This document shows positions 1 through 10,543 of a stretch of 49,958 nucleotides of DNA, piece by piece. Under the pieces are notes generated by a model. That model made no database searches. It worked only from the letters and a program-made list of their open reading frames with translations, and was not told where the DNA came from. Positions within the stretch are counted from its first letter, which is position 1. Every line of letters begins with the position of its first letter. This DNA is from Multifurca ochricompacta (taxonomy: Eukaryota; Basidiomycota; Agaricomycetes; Russulales; Russulaceae): contig WTXG01000260.1 of NCBI GenBank assembly GCA_022496185.1, positions 1 through 49,958 on the forward strand. The letters run 5' to 3'. Position numbers and translations under genes: made by a program.

Positions 1-309
1 GTATGTTACTCCGATTTAGACTCCGATCTCTATTATGTATATAAGGCCTGCCTAGATAGCCTGTATGCCTTAGACTCAACTTCTTAATTGACTTGGTGCA
101 TTACCTTCTGGGTGATCTCTAAGACCCGACCTCTGAATTGTCTCAGTGCTTCTGGCACTCTTCTGCTCACTGGTACTAAGGGATTAGCTCCTTGGTATTG
201 ACTTCTCATCCAACCTCTGTGTACTTGAAAGACAGTGCATACTTGACTTTGTAGTTTTGCTACATGACCTCATCACATGTCGTGATGAATGCCCGCACCA
301 GGCGTTACA
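1..309 (+). repeat. LTR of gypsy family B, 3' part, cut by window edge
   Basis: This is the 3' half of a family B LTR, matching 12,549-12,857 (plus) and the reverse of 5758-6060. It contains the TATATAA box near 39 and a presumed transcript start AGACT 34 bases downstream, and ends ...GGCGTTACA with the usual terminal CA. A gag-like reading frame and a primer-binding site follow directly, so it is the 5' LTR of the element to its right. Confidence 0.85.
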
Positions 310-1083
310 TTAAGTCAAGTCTCCCCCCATCATGGCTTCATCCAGTCAAAGCCAGACCTTGCACAACGAAGAACTCATCAACTGCCAAGACGAGGATAAT
401 CTTTCACAACAAGTCCTTGGCTCTGCCATCTGGAAAGATTTTGAAACCAAGTTTGGATACTACATCTATCACGATGATCAGTACCAGCCAGTTGAATATG
501 ATGAACAGAAACAGGTCTGGTACTGTATCCGTTACTCTAGAAGCCATTGTTCCTGGGTTACCACAGGACCTGCCCCACCAGAATACAGCTTAGGACCTTG
601 GAGAGAGAACCCTCCAGCCATCGTCACAGATTCAGAAAATGAAGAGTATATTGAAGAAAGCAGTGAAGACACACAGTTTATAGCCACTAGTTTTACAGCT
701 CCAACAGTTGCACCTGAGAGTACCACATTCAGAACATCTGCTTTGAACTCTCCCCAGATTACATGACAAACTTCTGACACCCCAACCATTAGCTACCCAA
801 TTATGTCGACCATTGCTGCACAGTTACCCGATCCTGCTCCAGTTGTCCCTGCACCGAACCTCCCTCCCCCATCAGGATGCCTTATGGGAGTCCTGCCAAC
901 TATGTTCACCAGTGATTGATCTCAGAGCAAGAAGTTCATGCTTGAGTTCAAGACGTTCAAAAACTTCAATCATGACGTCCCCCAAATAGTGAACCCCTTC
1001 CAACATACCAACCTTTTCCTCTCACTCATCAGAGGAGACTCTGTAGATGACTGGACAATGGAGCAGATAGAATGGCTGAATGA
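310..1083 (+). pseudogene. Decayed gag of a family B Ty3/gypsy element
   Basis: The frame opens at ATG 332 and runs to about 1083, where the Tc1 palindrome begins. It is colinear with the family A gag at 21,600-22,448 (shared blocks such as GPWRENPPAIVTDSE and FKNFNHDVPQI). It stays in one frame across both blocks, which shows that the N-terminal ~150 residues and the proline-rich MSTIAAQLP start belong to one gag protein. Two TGA stops interrupt it (after residue 144, and near 918 where the A copy has an arginine codon). The presumed primer-binding site AAGTCAAGTCT lies at 312-322. The zinc knuckle and all of pol are missing. Confidence 0.85.
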
Positions 1084-1447
1084 TACAGTGCCTCACAGAA
1101 CTGAGTCAATGTTTTGCACTTTTGCACTGTTTGTTGAATATCACATCAGCCAAAACAAATATAAACAAAGTCTTGGTATACCATAAAAGGTACAAGATAA
1201 GGGTTATGTAATGCAACAATAATTATGTAATTCTGATCAAAACCTGTGGAGCTATGCCCATTTCAAATTGGGGACTCATTGACTCAGTTTTGTGAGGGGG
1301 TATCAGAAATATCAGAATCTGATGCTCCACCAAATGTACAGCAACCAATCCTTAATATATGATTACTATATTTATCTTAATATTGATGGGACCTGGAATA
1401 GAGCTATTTAAGCATGGTTTACATTCCCAGAATATTATAATTCCCCA

Positions 1448-1936
1448 ATGCACCCCACCTCCTCTGCTCAGAAAGAAAACATGCTCTCTCTGGCCTCTGA
1501 AGGTCATTCCACTCACACTATGGCCTCCAGACTCAGCCTCAGCCAGTCCACAGTCTCTAGGACACTCAGAACCCTCCTTCCCAACCATCAGTCACCTCAT
1601 TTTGGTCATCTTTCCAAGCTCTCTGCTACCTCTGAACATGCTATCATGATACAAATCACCACAGGAAAGGTTGGCAATGCTGTCCAGGCCACAAAGCACA
1701 TCAATTTTATCATCCCCAACCATGTCTCTTCACAAACTGTGCATTGGGTTCTTAAACAACATTCATTCAAGGCTGTAACAAAGAAGAAAAAGCCACTACT
1801 CTCTGCAGTACATTGCAAGAAGCACTTAGCCCTTGCTTTGAAGTACCAAAACTGGACTATGGAGGACTGGAAGAGGGTCATTTGGTCAGATGAGACCAAA
1901 ATCAACAGGTTTGGGTCAGATGCCAGTCCTCCATAG
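1448..1936 (+). pseudogene. Truncated Tc1 transposase, left arm
   Basis: The 162-residue frame starts at an ATG and shows a helix-turn-helix-like segment (residues ~20-50, ending STVSRTLRTLLPN) followed by the catalytic-domain entry VIWSDETKINRFGSD, which carries the first Asp of the DDE/D triad. That first Asp lies in the palindrome spacer, and the rest of the catalytic domain is replaced by the inverted arm. A complete Tc1 transposase is about 340 residues, so this cannot be active. The last residues come from reading into the mirror arm. Confidence 0.88.
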
Positions 1937-2345
1937 TCCAGTTTTGGTACTTCAAAGCAAGGGCTAAGTGCTTCTTGCAATGTACTGCAGAGAGTAGTGG
2001 CTTTTTCTTCTTTGTTACAGCCTTGAATGAATGTTGTTTAAGAACCCAATGCACAGTTTGTGAAGAGACATGGTTGGGGATGATAAAATTGATGTGCTTT
2101 GTGGCCTGGACAGCATTGCCAACCTTTCCTGTGGTGATTTGTATCATGATAGCATGTTCAGAGGTAGCAGAGAGCTTGGAAAGATGACCAAAATGAGGTG
2201 ACTGATGGTTGGGAAGGAGGGTTCTGAGTGTCCTAGAGACTGTGGACTGGCTGAGGCTGAGTCTGGAGGCCATAGTGTGAGTGGAATGACCTTCAGAGGC
2301 CAGAGAGAGCATGTTTTCTTTCTGAGCAGAGGAGGTGGGGTGCAT
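1902..2345 (-). pseudogene. Truncated Tc1 transposase, right arm (mirror copy)
   Basis: The first ~142 residues of this 147-residue frame are the same as in the left-arm frame, read from the opposite strand. It ends before the first catalytic Asp because the spacer is read antisense. It exists only because of the inverted duplication and is not an independent gene. Confidence 0.88.
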
Positions 2346-2709
2346 TGGGGAATTATAATATTCTGGGAATGTAAACCATGCTTAAATAGCTCTATTCCAG
2401 GTCCCATCAATATTAAGATAAATATAGTAATCATATATTAAGGATTGGTTGCTGTACATTTGGTGGAGCATCAGATTCTGATATTTCTGATACCCCCTCA
2501 CAAAACTGAGTCAATGAGTCCCCAATTTGAAATGGGCATAGCTCCACAGGTTTTGATCAGAATTACATAATTATTGTTGCATTACATAACCCTTATCTTG
2601 TACCTTTTATGGTATACCAAGACTTTGTTTATATTTGTTTTGGCTGATGTGATATTCAACAAACAGTGCAAAAGTGCAAAACATTGACTCAGTTCTGTGA
2701 GGCACTGTA

Positions 2710-3631
2710 CTACTGACCTAAAAGACAAGTTATCTACATAGAGAACATTAGTCAAAGGAAAAGTAGAAAGTATAGTAATGACAACTTACACTTCAGAGGA
2801 AGAAGAACTCTGAAGTGTAGAGGACAAAACAGACACCCTTATATACCCATGGGGGCCAAGGGAAATGGTCTGTGCACACTGGGAATAAGTCCACAAGTGC
2901 CAGTCAATAAGCAAAGAGGGATAAAGGCCATTGGCCAAAGGAGAATCACATGCTATATGTTGACACAAGATGTGTCTGGAGATGCTTCAGGCATCTAAGG
3001 TTCGCTTCAGCTGTAGATTAGATTAGATTAGATTAGATTCCGGAGTATCGGACTTTTTATGTTATCTTTATTACATTTCTTTCTCACCTTACTCAGCTGA
3101 TTAGTGATGGACTTAGTAATGCGCAGTAAGCATGTGATATCTCTTTGGCCAATGGCCATTATCCCTCTCTGTTTATTGTCTGGCACTTGTGGACTTATTC
3201 CCAGTGTGCACAGACCATTTCCCCTGGCCCCCATGGGTATATAAGGGTGTCTGTTTTGTCCTTTACACTTCAGAGTTCTTCTTCCTCTGAAGTGTAAGTT
3301 GTCTTTACTTTACTGTCTACTTTTCCTTTGACTAACATTCTCTGTGTAGTTAACTTGTCTTTTAGGTCAGTAGTATAGTATTACAGAGTTCTTCTTCCTC
3401 TGAAGTTTAACTTGTCTTTTAGCTTTACCGCTACTAACCACAGTCAGTATAACCAGCAGCATGATTGTTTGACACTATACTGTGCATTACTAAGTCCATC
3501 ACTAATCAGCTGAGTAAGGTGAGAAAAAATGTAATAAAGATAACATAAAAAGTCCAAGACTCTGGAATATAATCTAATCTAATCTACAGCTGAAGCGAAC
3601 CTTAGATGCCTGAAGCATCTCCAGACACATC
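2710..3631. repeat. Interleaved inverted repeats with a TATA-containing LTR-like unit
   Basis: Unit D occurs inverted at 2710-2967 and direct at 3124-3482. It carries TATATAAGGG and then a perfect 12-bp stem with a 9-nt loop (TACACTTCAGAG...CTCTGAAGTGTA, near 2788-2820 and 3263-3296). Unit S occurs direct at 2969-3123 and inverted at 3483-3631, with a short ATTAG-type microsatellite inside. The order is D-, S+, D+, S-, so S forms terminal inverted repeats of about 150 bp around D+. A partial third copy of the hairpin side is near 3386-3410. No coding sequence is recognisable, and no target duplication was found. Confidence 0.75.
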
Positions 3632-3640
3632 CCAGTCTAG

Positions 3641-3990
3641 GAGATATGCACTTGGACACAACATGTTCATTTATGGCTACTTAAGATCCCTCAAAGATTC
3701 CTGTTTTATATTCATAAGATTAAGATAATTTATTATTCCATTTTTATTTTATAATTCTGGTTCCAATTTTATACAAGTGCAACTGTTCTTTGCATTTCTG
3801 CACATTTCAGATAAATGGCCCAGGCCATCCTGGTCAAGGAGATAAGCACTTGGACACAACATGTTCATTTATGGCTACTCAAGATCCCTCAAAAATTGTT
3901 GGTTTATGTTCAGAAGATTAAATGGATCCTTTATTTACATTATAATTTTATCATTCTGCTTTCATTTCATACAAGCATGACTGTCCTGGT
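3641..3990. repeat. Direct duplication of ~150 bp, offset 198 bp
   Basis: The stretch starting GAGATATGCACTTGGACACA at 3641 recurs from 3839 (GAGATAAGCACTTGGACACA) with about 85-90 % similarity by eye, covering the downstream AT-rich part as well. No gene is evident. It may be the tail of a degraded element with tandem subterminal units. Confidence 0.7.
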
Positions 3991-4736
3991 GTGTTAAAGT
4001 CAACCTTCCTTAATAGGAAGGAGGTCAGACCACCATGCAATGCAATGTAGTTGCTGCCCCATGCAGCTTGTAGATACATGTGGGCCTTGTTTCAGTAAAC
4101 TAATCTGATAATTTGATTATATTATAGTCTAAAGTAGTCTAGAGAGTATTTTAGATAGTGCCAGACTGGCAAATTTGGTTGCACATTAATAAAACAGATG
4201 CATCATGATTTTCAAGAAGTGGATCACTGATAACACTTTTATTTTACATTGCACTGTTGATGTGACACTTTTTGTTGATGTAACAGTTTGTGATGTGTTT
4301 GTGATGCACTTGTGACAGTTTTTCGACCCATGCGCATTCAACTTTTGTTTCAACATTTTTGACACTTCTCACTCCAAGTCATGTGACTGGAGCTGATGGA
4401 TCTTTCTTATCTAATTGCTAAATTCCTCGGACTGACTTGATTGACACTGATCTGCTTTTGGAGTGGGTGCAACACCACTTACAATTCCTGCTTCAGTTCC
4501 CACTACATCAGGAAAATGACATATTGCTAGATTGACTATTGCTAGCCAATCTAGCCCTTCTAGCACTTTAAATTCAAAAGTAGATATAGCAAACATGTCT
4601 TCATGCCTAGAACTACTTTTGAAAATGTAAAGCTACTTTTCAATGTAAAGCTACTTTTTAATCTAAAGCTACTTTTCAAATCTAGGACTCATTAGTCTAG
4701 TTTTTATGTTTATCGCATTTTTTGGGTTGGCAAAGT
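3991..4736. other. AT-rich intergenic stretch with a short tandem repeat
   Basis: No supportable gene. At 4605-4680 a unit of about 20 bp built on AAAGCTACTTTTCAA is repeated roughly four times. The sequence around 4255-4330 is rich in TGTGACA-type words. It is probably decayed repeat DNA. Confidence 0.6.
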
Positions 4737-5323
4737 TGTTACATCTGGTGTGGGACATTCTGCACAACGTGTGCGACAGCATTGGTCAGAGGTTTCAGAT
4801 AAGAAGCCAATAAGACTTCTTGGAGTTTAGATGGACGAGTCAAAGTCAAAGGGGCTGTTCCCTATGACAGTGTTAAGTGGAGAAGTACCCAAAGTACTGA
4901 GATGGACAAGTCAAAGAGTTCAAAGGGAAGTCCAGAAGACAAACACCGATGTATTCAATAAGTCGAGTCTGAGGTCTACAAGGTAGCTACAGTGGACTTA
5001 TATACATAATTCAGTGGGTGTCTACGAGATAAGAGTACGGAGTCAAGTGGGCCTGAATATCTGAAAGTGGAGGGCGTAAAGCCTGGCTTCTGATAGGGAA
5101 CTAAGTAAGTGTCCGATCGTAAGATAAGGAGATAACAAGATAAGAAAGGCAAGCATAGGCAAATAGTGTATACACAAGTCCAAACAACAGTCACAGGGAT
5201 GGGAGCAGTGCATGTGAGGGGTCCCATGAGGGAGATGTAATAAGGAAGTGCAACGTCGGTGGGCGAGTGGGGTCTCTGTTGGGGAGGGTAAAGAAATAGG
5301 GCTGCTGGGCCCTGGTCGTAACA
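4737..5323 (-). repeat. Solo LTR of gypsy family A
   Basis: A 587-bp LTR, TGTTACATC...GTAACA as read on the plus strand, similar along its length to the LTR pair at 15590-16175 and 22468-23049 but clearly older. It is bordered on both sides by AAAGT (4732-4736 and 5324-5328), a 5-bp target duplication. No internal sequence is present, so this is a solo LTR left by LTR-LTR recombination. The TATATAA box and R-region start are recognisable in reverse. Confidence 0.9.
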
Positions 5324-5328
5324 AAAGT

Positions 5329-5757
5329 GGTTCACAAAGTGGTTCACAAAGCAGTTCTCAGATAGTCCAAAATAGTTTAACATTATTACTAAGCAATTTA
5401 CATGAAGATGGTAATCTACGCATGTGATGTTTTTTGATATCTAGCATGAATAAATCAGAGGAATATAATATATTAATGAGACATAGTAGTCAAGCTCAAT
5501 GAGGGGAAAGGCAGTATCAGTGGGTCCTCCAGCATCTTGAGAGGACCCCTTACTTGTGTGATAATAGTATTGTGATTGGTCAATTATTTGTTCCCAACAT
5601 TCGCCGTCAACTCTTTTTGTAGTGCCAACCCATTCTCGCACCTTTCTGCCCCAAGGATCTTCAATAAAACCAGGTCCCTTGACACCATCCCTGAACAATG
5701 TTAGCCCTTGCTCAACTGCAGCTGTTACCAATGCCAGTGCTCCAATTTGAGGGCCAT
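5329..5757 (-). pseudogene. Fragment of an unrecognised protein-coding frame
   Basis: The minus-strand frame from 5757 down to about 5480 reads GALALVTAAVEQGLTLF, then a Trp/Gly segment and CWEQIIDQSQYY. The look (alanine-rich helix, then WG...W...WEEI) resembles conserved proteins carried in many copies in Agaricomycete genomes, but I cannot name the family securely. Its upstream end is cut by the family B LTR at 5758. At 5327-5356 a 15-bp unit GTGGTTCACAAA-like is repeated two to three times. Confidence 0.35.
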
Positions 5758-6350
5758 TGTAACGCCTGGTGCGGGCGTTCGTCATGATGTGTGATAAGTC
5801 GCATAGCAAAACTACAAAGTCAAATGTGCACTGTCTTTCAAGTACACAGAGGTCGGGTAAGGAGTCAATACCAAGGAGCTAATCCCTTAGTACCGTTGAG
5901 CGGAAGAGTGCCAGAAGCACTGAGACAATTCAAAAGTCGGGTCTTAGGATCACCCAGAAGGTAATGCACCAAGTCAATTAAGAAGTCGAGTCTAAGGCAT
6001 ACAGGCTATCTAGGCAGGCCTTATATACATAATAGAGATCGGGGTCTGAATCGGAGTAATGCACTCGATGTATCAACAAAGTCGTAATGTAGCTGAATAG
6101 GGAACAGAGTCAATGTGGGCCAGGTGAGAATATATGTAGATGGATCTGGTATAGTCACGATTCTGGTGGGAAAATATGTAAGAGTTCTTGTGTAAAGTAT
6201 GAGTCAGAGATAAGCACAGCCCAGGCCAAAGATAAGGGGCAAATATATACAAAGGAAGTCATAACACAGTCAACAAAGGGGCAAGCAAAGCCAAATGACA
6301 TATCACGTGATGGAAAAAGAAAACAAGACGATGCAGCGGGGTTCGTAACA
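5758..6350 (-). repeat. Family B LTR (3' LTR of a truncated minus-strand element)
   Basis: A 593-bp LTR that matches the solo copy at 12262-12857 in reverse. Directly inside it, at 6351-6361, the minus strand reads AAAGGGGGTAA, a polypurine tract, followed by the element's third ORF. It is therefore the 3' LTR of a minus-strand family B element whose 5' part is missing. Confidence 0.87.
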
Positions 6351-6381
6351 TTACCCCCTTTCTAAGTCCTAGCAGAGCCAG

Positions 6382-6850
6382 CTAGATTGGCATACCATCA
6401 TCATCCTGGACCAGGGAAAGATAGTCGTCAGCTACAGCGTAGTGGTCTGCATCATAGTTCTCCTTTTCTTCGTCTGTGGGGCAAACATGTGTTTGTAGAA
6501 AACTGTAGGGCCCCCGTCTCCCACAGTGAAAGCAGCCATTGTAAACATGACAGTCAATCTCTTGGTGGCTGGCATTGTGAGAGAGACACTTGCCACACCA
6601 CCCTGATGGGTTCTGAATGGTGGGGGCTTGCGTGAGTCGTCGAAAGAGGCATTGATGGCTCCAATGTGAGGTGCTCTGGCAATGTCGACATCGTTTCTTG
6701 GCCATGGGGCAGCACCAGCTGAGATGATACTTGCTGCTGCAGTGCCAGCAAAGCTTACCATCGGGGTTTTCATGGAGACGGGGCATTTTGAAGCAGTGGG
6801 GGTTGAGCCAAGGTGCGAGATTGAGGCAGCGACGTGGAAGTGGCCAAGCA
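6382..6850 (-). pseudogene. Third ORF of family B gypsy element: zinc-module C-terminal part
   Basis: A 134-residue open frame starts MPRLHENPDGK and ends LVQDDDGMPI. It contains two CX2CX4HX4C zinc knuckles (CWHCSSKYHLSWCC and CRHCQSTSHWSHQC), then a CX2CX6HX4C module and a CX2CX11HXC module. All ligands agree with the family A third ORF at 16207-17405. The N-terminal half of the protein is lost at the junction with the family C element near 6850. The role is unknown; such modules usually bind nucleic acid. Confidence 0.8.
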
Positions 6851-6860
6851 AAAATATCGG

Positions 6861-8619
6861 CGTACCATTCATTGTAGATACAGACGCCTCAGGGTTTGCA
6901 GTCAGAGTGACACTTAGTCAGAAGGACCATGACAGATGACTACACCCCATCGCATATCTCTCAAAGACACTGGATGCTACCCAAAGAAATTGGGACATTT
7001 ACGATTGAGAACTATTCGCAATTATGGTCACCTTCCGGACATGGCGCCAGTATCTTCTGGGAGCCCAAGACAAGGTACAAGTGTGCACCGATCACAACAA
7101 TTTACAATATTTCAAAGAACCGCAAAAACTCAATCGCCGCCAAGCACGGTGGCTTCAAGAATTAGCTGATTTTGATTTCTCCCTCGAACATGTTCCCAGC
7201 AAACTACACACGGTAGCTGACATGCTATCACATAGACCTGACGCTGAACATGGTGATAGTGATAATGAAGCAATCACTGTATTGCCACCGGCGTTGTTTG
7301 TTAAGGTAGCCCATACCAATAAACTCCCATTTCCTCAAACATTGCCCGAATGACAAGAGATTCTACACCAGCACCATGACCATATCCTAGTGGGACACCC
7401 TGGTATTGATAAAACCGTTAGAAAAATTCAGCAGGATTACGAAGGCCTGGGACTTACGGACTTTGTATGCGAATACATTCGCAGCTGTGCGCCATGTCAA
7501 GAAAACAAGCCTAAGCTAACAAAGAAAGTTCCGCTTTTTCCACTAGATGTACCAGCATCCACGGGCCCTTTCCAATACATTGCCATGGACCTCATCACAG
7601 ACCTCCCTGTCTCTGGCTGCTACAATGCTGTACTAACCATTGTGGATCAGGGATGTTCGAAAGTGGCTAAATTCATTCCGTGCTCGAAAGATATCATGGG
7701 TGAGGGGGTTGCAACACTTTACTATCGACACATATTCCTGCTATTCGGTGTCCCGCGGCGCATCATTTTGGATTGCAATCTGCGTTTCACTTCTCAATTC
7801 TCTCGAGCCCTAGCAACCACCTTACAGATCCAGCAGAACCTGTCGACGGCCTTTCACCCTCGTACCAATGGTGCAAGCGAACGAATGAACTTGTGGTTAG
7901 AACAATATCTCCACCTCTGGGTTGGTAACAATCAACACCAATGGGCTGACTACCTCCTGCTTGCTGAATATGTCCATAATTCCTGGACACACAATTGAAC
8001 TAAATTGTCTCCACATGCACTAATCCACGGCGTTTCACTAGATTGGAAAGCACAACTATCCAACACGGACGTCCCTCGCCTAGACGACTGTCTGAACAGC
8101 TTACGACATGCCCGCATGCGAGCAGAGGCAGCCTTCTGTTCACACGCTACATGCCCAACATATCCGGAATTCCCCGTCGGTTCACAGGTCTGGCTCGAAG
8201 GCAAGAACATCAAGACATACCTCCCCTCGACGAAACTCACCCCACGCCAATACGGCCCATTTGTGATTTCGGCACACATCTCCCCGGTTGCCTATAGATT
8301 ATCTCTACCCTCTCATATGAAGATCCACAATGTGTTTCACATTGATCTCCTCTCTCCCTATAATGAAACAGCTGCTCACGGCCCAAACTTCCTCAGACCA
8401 CCACCTGACATTGTGAACCACGAGGAGGAATATGAAGTGGATGCTATTTTAGGACATAGACTCAATGGCCGCTCTCAACATCTCCAATTCCTGGTCAGCT
8501 GGAAAGGATATCCCATGAGTGACAACTCCTGGGTAAATAAAGAAGACTGTCATGCCCCCAAACTTGTAAAACAATACTATAACTCTTTATCTAGGTGCCA
8601 GGGTCGATGCCACTCTTAA
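6861..8619 (+). pseudogene. Family C gypsy pol: RNase H, integrase, chromodomain (four stops)
   Basis: One continuous frame covers the RNase H domain (IVDTDASGFAV onward), an HHCC zinc domain (HHDHILVGHPGIDKT...C..C), the integrase core, and a C-terminal chromodomain ending near 8600 (FLVSWKGYPMSDNSW). The core keeps an Asp in AMDLI, has LDCN where the active family reads SDRD, and keeps the Glu in GASERMN. Four TGA stops interrupt it (6937, 7006, 7351, 7996), with no frameshift. The one at 7006 replaces the arginine of a YDREL-type motif, consistent with CGA to TGA. Gag, protease and reverse transcriptase are absent. Confidence 0.88.
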
Positions 8620-8704
8620 AGAAGGGGTGAATCTACCCCAACCATCCTGAACCCCATCTTTTTTTTCTCTTCTCTTCCCTCTCCTCCCCTCTCCCTCTAC
8701 ACCC

Positions 8705-9895
8705 ATGGCCTGTATAAAACGCACAGCTCGCCTCACCCAAGAACACAAATTCTACCAATTCACACCAAGAATGTCTACTTCCCACTTCCGCCACCCTCTC
8801 ACTGGACGAGCGCCATCCCCTATAAATGATCCTGAGGTCTTTGAAGCTACTAGATCTGCTGCTCTGGATGCAGTGACTAAGGCCGCTATGATACGACCAC
8901 AGATTGCCCCCACACTGCCTCCTACACCAGTCATGACCCCTCTTCCTTCCCCACCATGCCCGTCAACACCCTTTGCTCTGTCTGATGATCCAGCTACCAA
9001 CCTCACTCAGGCAATGATGCTCACGGCTGCAAATCAGACCTTAGAGGATGACATCTGCAACAGAGTACTACTTTTACTAGAGGAAGCCCATGCTAGACTA
9101 CAGACCTCTGGACCCCCACCTGACGACCCCCACTACATCTATTGCCCTACTACCCCCACCTTTGCACACCTCCCAGCCGAAGACATTGTCACACAGACAC
9201 AACATGAAGTCAACGAACCAGGTTCAGACTATGACTCTCCTGGCTTTCCCTTTCAACGCAATCATATCCACTCCCCCCACTTCATTCCACAGCAAATCGT
9301 TGACAAAGATGGCCACCTTGACACTGCTCGTTGGGTTGCCTTTGAGTACCGTTGTGTGGACCCCCATGTTTACTTCACGATGGGAAAGCGTCACCCCATC
9401 AGCCATGCTCCACTCTATGCTACCACATACTATTGCTTTGCTCATGGCCCCAACCCCCTCCTCTCCGCTCGCCAACAACACCTGTTTGATGACAATCAAT
9501 CTTATACCCCCCTGGTCAACACTGCCCTAGACAACATGCATGATCCAGGTGCCTGGGCAGAAGTCTCTCGCTTTTGCCATGCTACATACCGCCTAGCTGA
9601 GGCCCACCACAACATTGCCCACTGGAGACGACAGGCTGACTGGGCCTCGCAAAGCATCCATGAAGCCACCCATGCCATGTCCCGCACAGACCTATACTAC
9701 AGGGTGTTCCCCCACCTTACATATATTCATGCCCCATCATGCTCCATTCCCCCCACACAGGTTGCTCGCTTTGTGCCTGACCCTGAACTACGTGCCATAC
9801 TGCAAGCTGGAGGACCTGGGAGTCGGCATCTCCCTCACCGTCACCATGCATGCCACTCACCACCACGCATTGCTGATCAACCTCAAGTGGACTAG
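8705..9895 (+). CDS. Third ORF of family C gypsy element, intact, 396 aa
   Basis: This open frame starts 86 bp after the pol stop and ends just before the polypurine tract and LTR, so it sits where the third ORF of family A sits. It is proline/threonine-rich at the N-terminus (residues ~50-130). Residues ~175-320 show weak alignment with the A protein: FPF..N......P..I...DG....A, then HL..........L..M..P...AEV.R. It lacks the Cys/His modules of A and B; its C-terminus is His/Pro-rich. Initiation may instead be at the internal MSTSHF (8771). No known domain is recognised. It is uninterrupted although the neighbouring pol carries four stops. Confidence 0.7.
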   Translation: MACIKRTARLTQEHKFYQFTPRMSTSHFRHPLTGRAPSPINDPEVFEATRSAALDAVTKAAMIRPQIAPTLPPTPVMTPLPSPPCPSTPFALSDDPATNLTQAMMLTAANQTLEDDICNRVLLLLEEAHARLQTSGPPPDDPHYIYCPTTPTFAHLPAEDIVTQTQHEVNEPGSDYDSPGFPFQRNHIHSPHFIPQQIVDKDGHLDTARWVAFEYRCVDPHVYFTMGKRHPISHAPLYATTYYCFAHGPNPLLSARQQHLFDDNQSYTPLVNTALDNMHDPGAWAEVSRFCHATYRLAEAHHNIAHWRRQADWASQSIHEATHAMSRTDLYYRVFPHLTYIHAPSCSIPPTQVARFVPDPELRAILQAGGPGSRHLPHRHHACHSPPRIADQPQVD

Positions 9896-9922
9896 TCTAC
9901 TGTCTGGGGGCAGACAGGATCT

Positions 9923-9936
9923 TACAATGGGGGTAA
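9923..9936 (+). promoter_or_regulatory. Polypurine tract of family C element
   Basis: ACAATGGGGGTAA lies directly before the LTR start TGTGATGATCC. Families A and B have closely similar GGGGGTGA and GGGGGTAA tracts at the same place. This is the expected primer for plus-strand DNA synthesis in LTR elements. Confidence 0.7.
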
Positions 9937-10543
9937 TGTGATGATCCTTGTCACTGACACCAGGGTGGGAGAGTCACTGGAACAGTAACCTTTTTTTTTT
10001 TACTTTACTTTAAATGACGCATCAACTACCACATGACTTGCTTATGAAGGACTTATTACTTATCTGCTGACTGATTTGCTTACTGAGCTTACTTAGTTAC
10101 TTACAGATCAGCATTAGAGGGCGCAACCCCTCTCCTTTCTTTATCTTTCTGGGGTATTCTACTGTATAACCATTAGACTACCTAGTGAATGCTCTAGTAA
10201 CTACCAGAAACAACCTTCATAGCACAGAACATGTATATAAACCCCTAGTAGATCAGAGCAAGACTTTAAGTCTGTTCTTCTGTATTCAATACAGGTGCTT
10301 GGGACTTACTTCACTGAACCAAAAGACCTCCACTTGAACCTCCTAAGCTTGCGCCTTAGAAGGACTTCCATCCCCAGAAACTTGTGACAGGACTTAGTGT
10401 CTCTGCTCGACTTCGCCTCGTGCGCGTGCCCCTTGACTGGCACGACTTGCCTCAGTCTTGACTAGACTTGCTAGACAGACTTGCCTCTCGACCAACGACC
10501 TTGACTCCTGAACCCTGACACAGCACTGCACCTAGCTGTGACA
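9937..10543 (+). repeat. 3' LTR of family C gypsy element
   Basis: A 607-bp unit with TG...CA ends, from TGTGATGATCC to CTAGCTGTGACA. TATATAAA near 10232 is followed 27 bases later by AGACTTTAAGTCT, the likely transcript start and itself an imperfect palindrome. The 3' part matches 15425-15584 plus 23055-23190, where a second, older relative is split by the family A insertion. Confidence 0.8.

Larger units (their letters stand above)
1086..2707. mobile_element. Tc1-type element present as a 1,622-bp near-perfect palindrome
   Basis: Two inverted arms of exactly 785 bp (1086-1870 and 1923-2707) flank a 52-bp unique spacer (1871-1922). No mismatch between the arms was found by eye. Each outer end is CAGTGCCTCACAG bordered by TA (1084-1085 and 2708-2709), as expected for Tc1/mariner ends. 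Each arm also holds an internal inverted copy of its own tip about 190 bp inward (near 1274-1295), as in elements with compound ends. The arms code for the N-terminal part of a Tc1 transposase in opposite directions. The two flanks are unrelated: family B gag on the left, a different repeat on the right. Confidence 0.93.

Noticed and set aside
1448..2345. Two functional convergent Tc1 transposase genes
   Set aside because: Both frames stop at or before the first catalytic residue and are mirror images of one fragment.
3014..3040. ATTAG-type repeat as telomere-like DNA
   Set aside because: Only four to five 5-bp units, present in both inverted S copies of an interstitial repeat; not the TTAGGG-type sequence expected for this group.
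5441..5809. A 122-aa gene starting inside the family B LTR
   Set aside because: Its first residues are LTR sequence (the tip of LTR B read in reverse); only the part left of 5758 can be host or older repeat coding sequence.
8752..9006. Minus-strand frames under the family C third ORF (e.g. 8752-9006)
   Set aside because: Shadows of the Pro/Thr-rich plus-strand frame, without start context or relatives.
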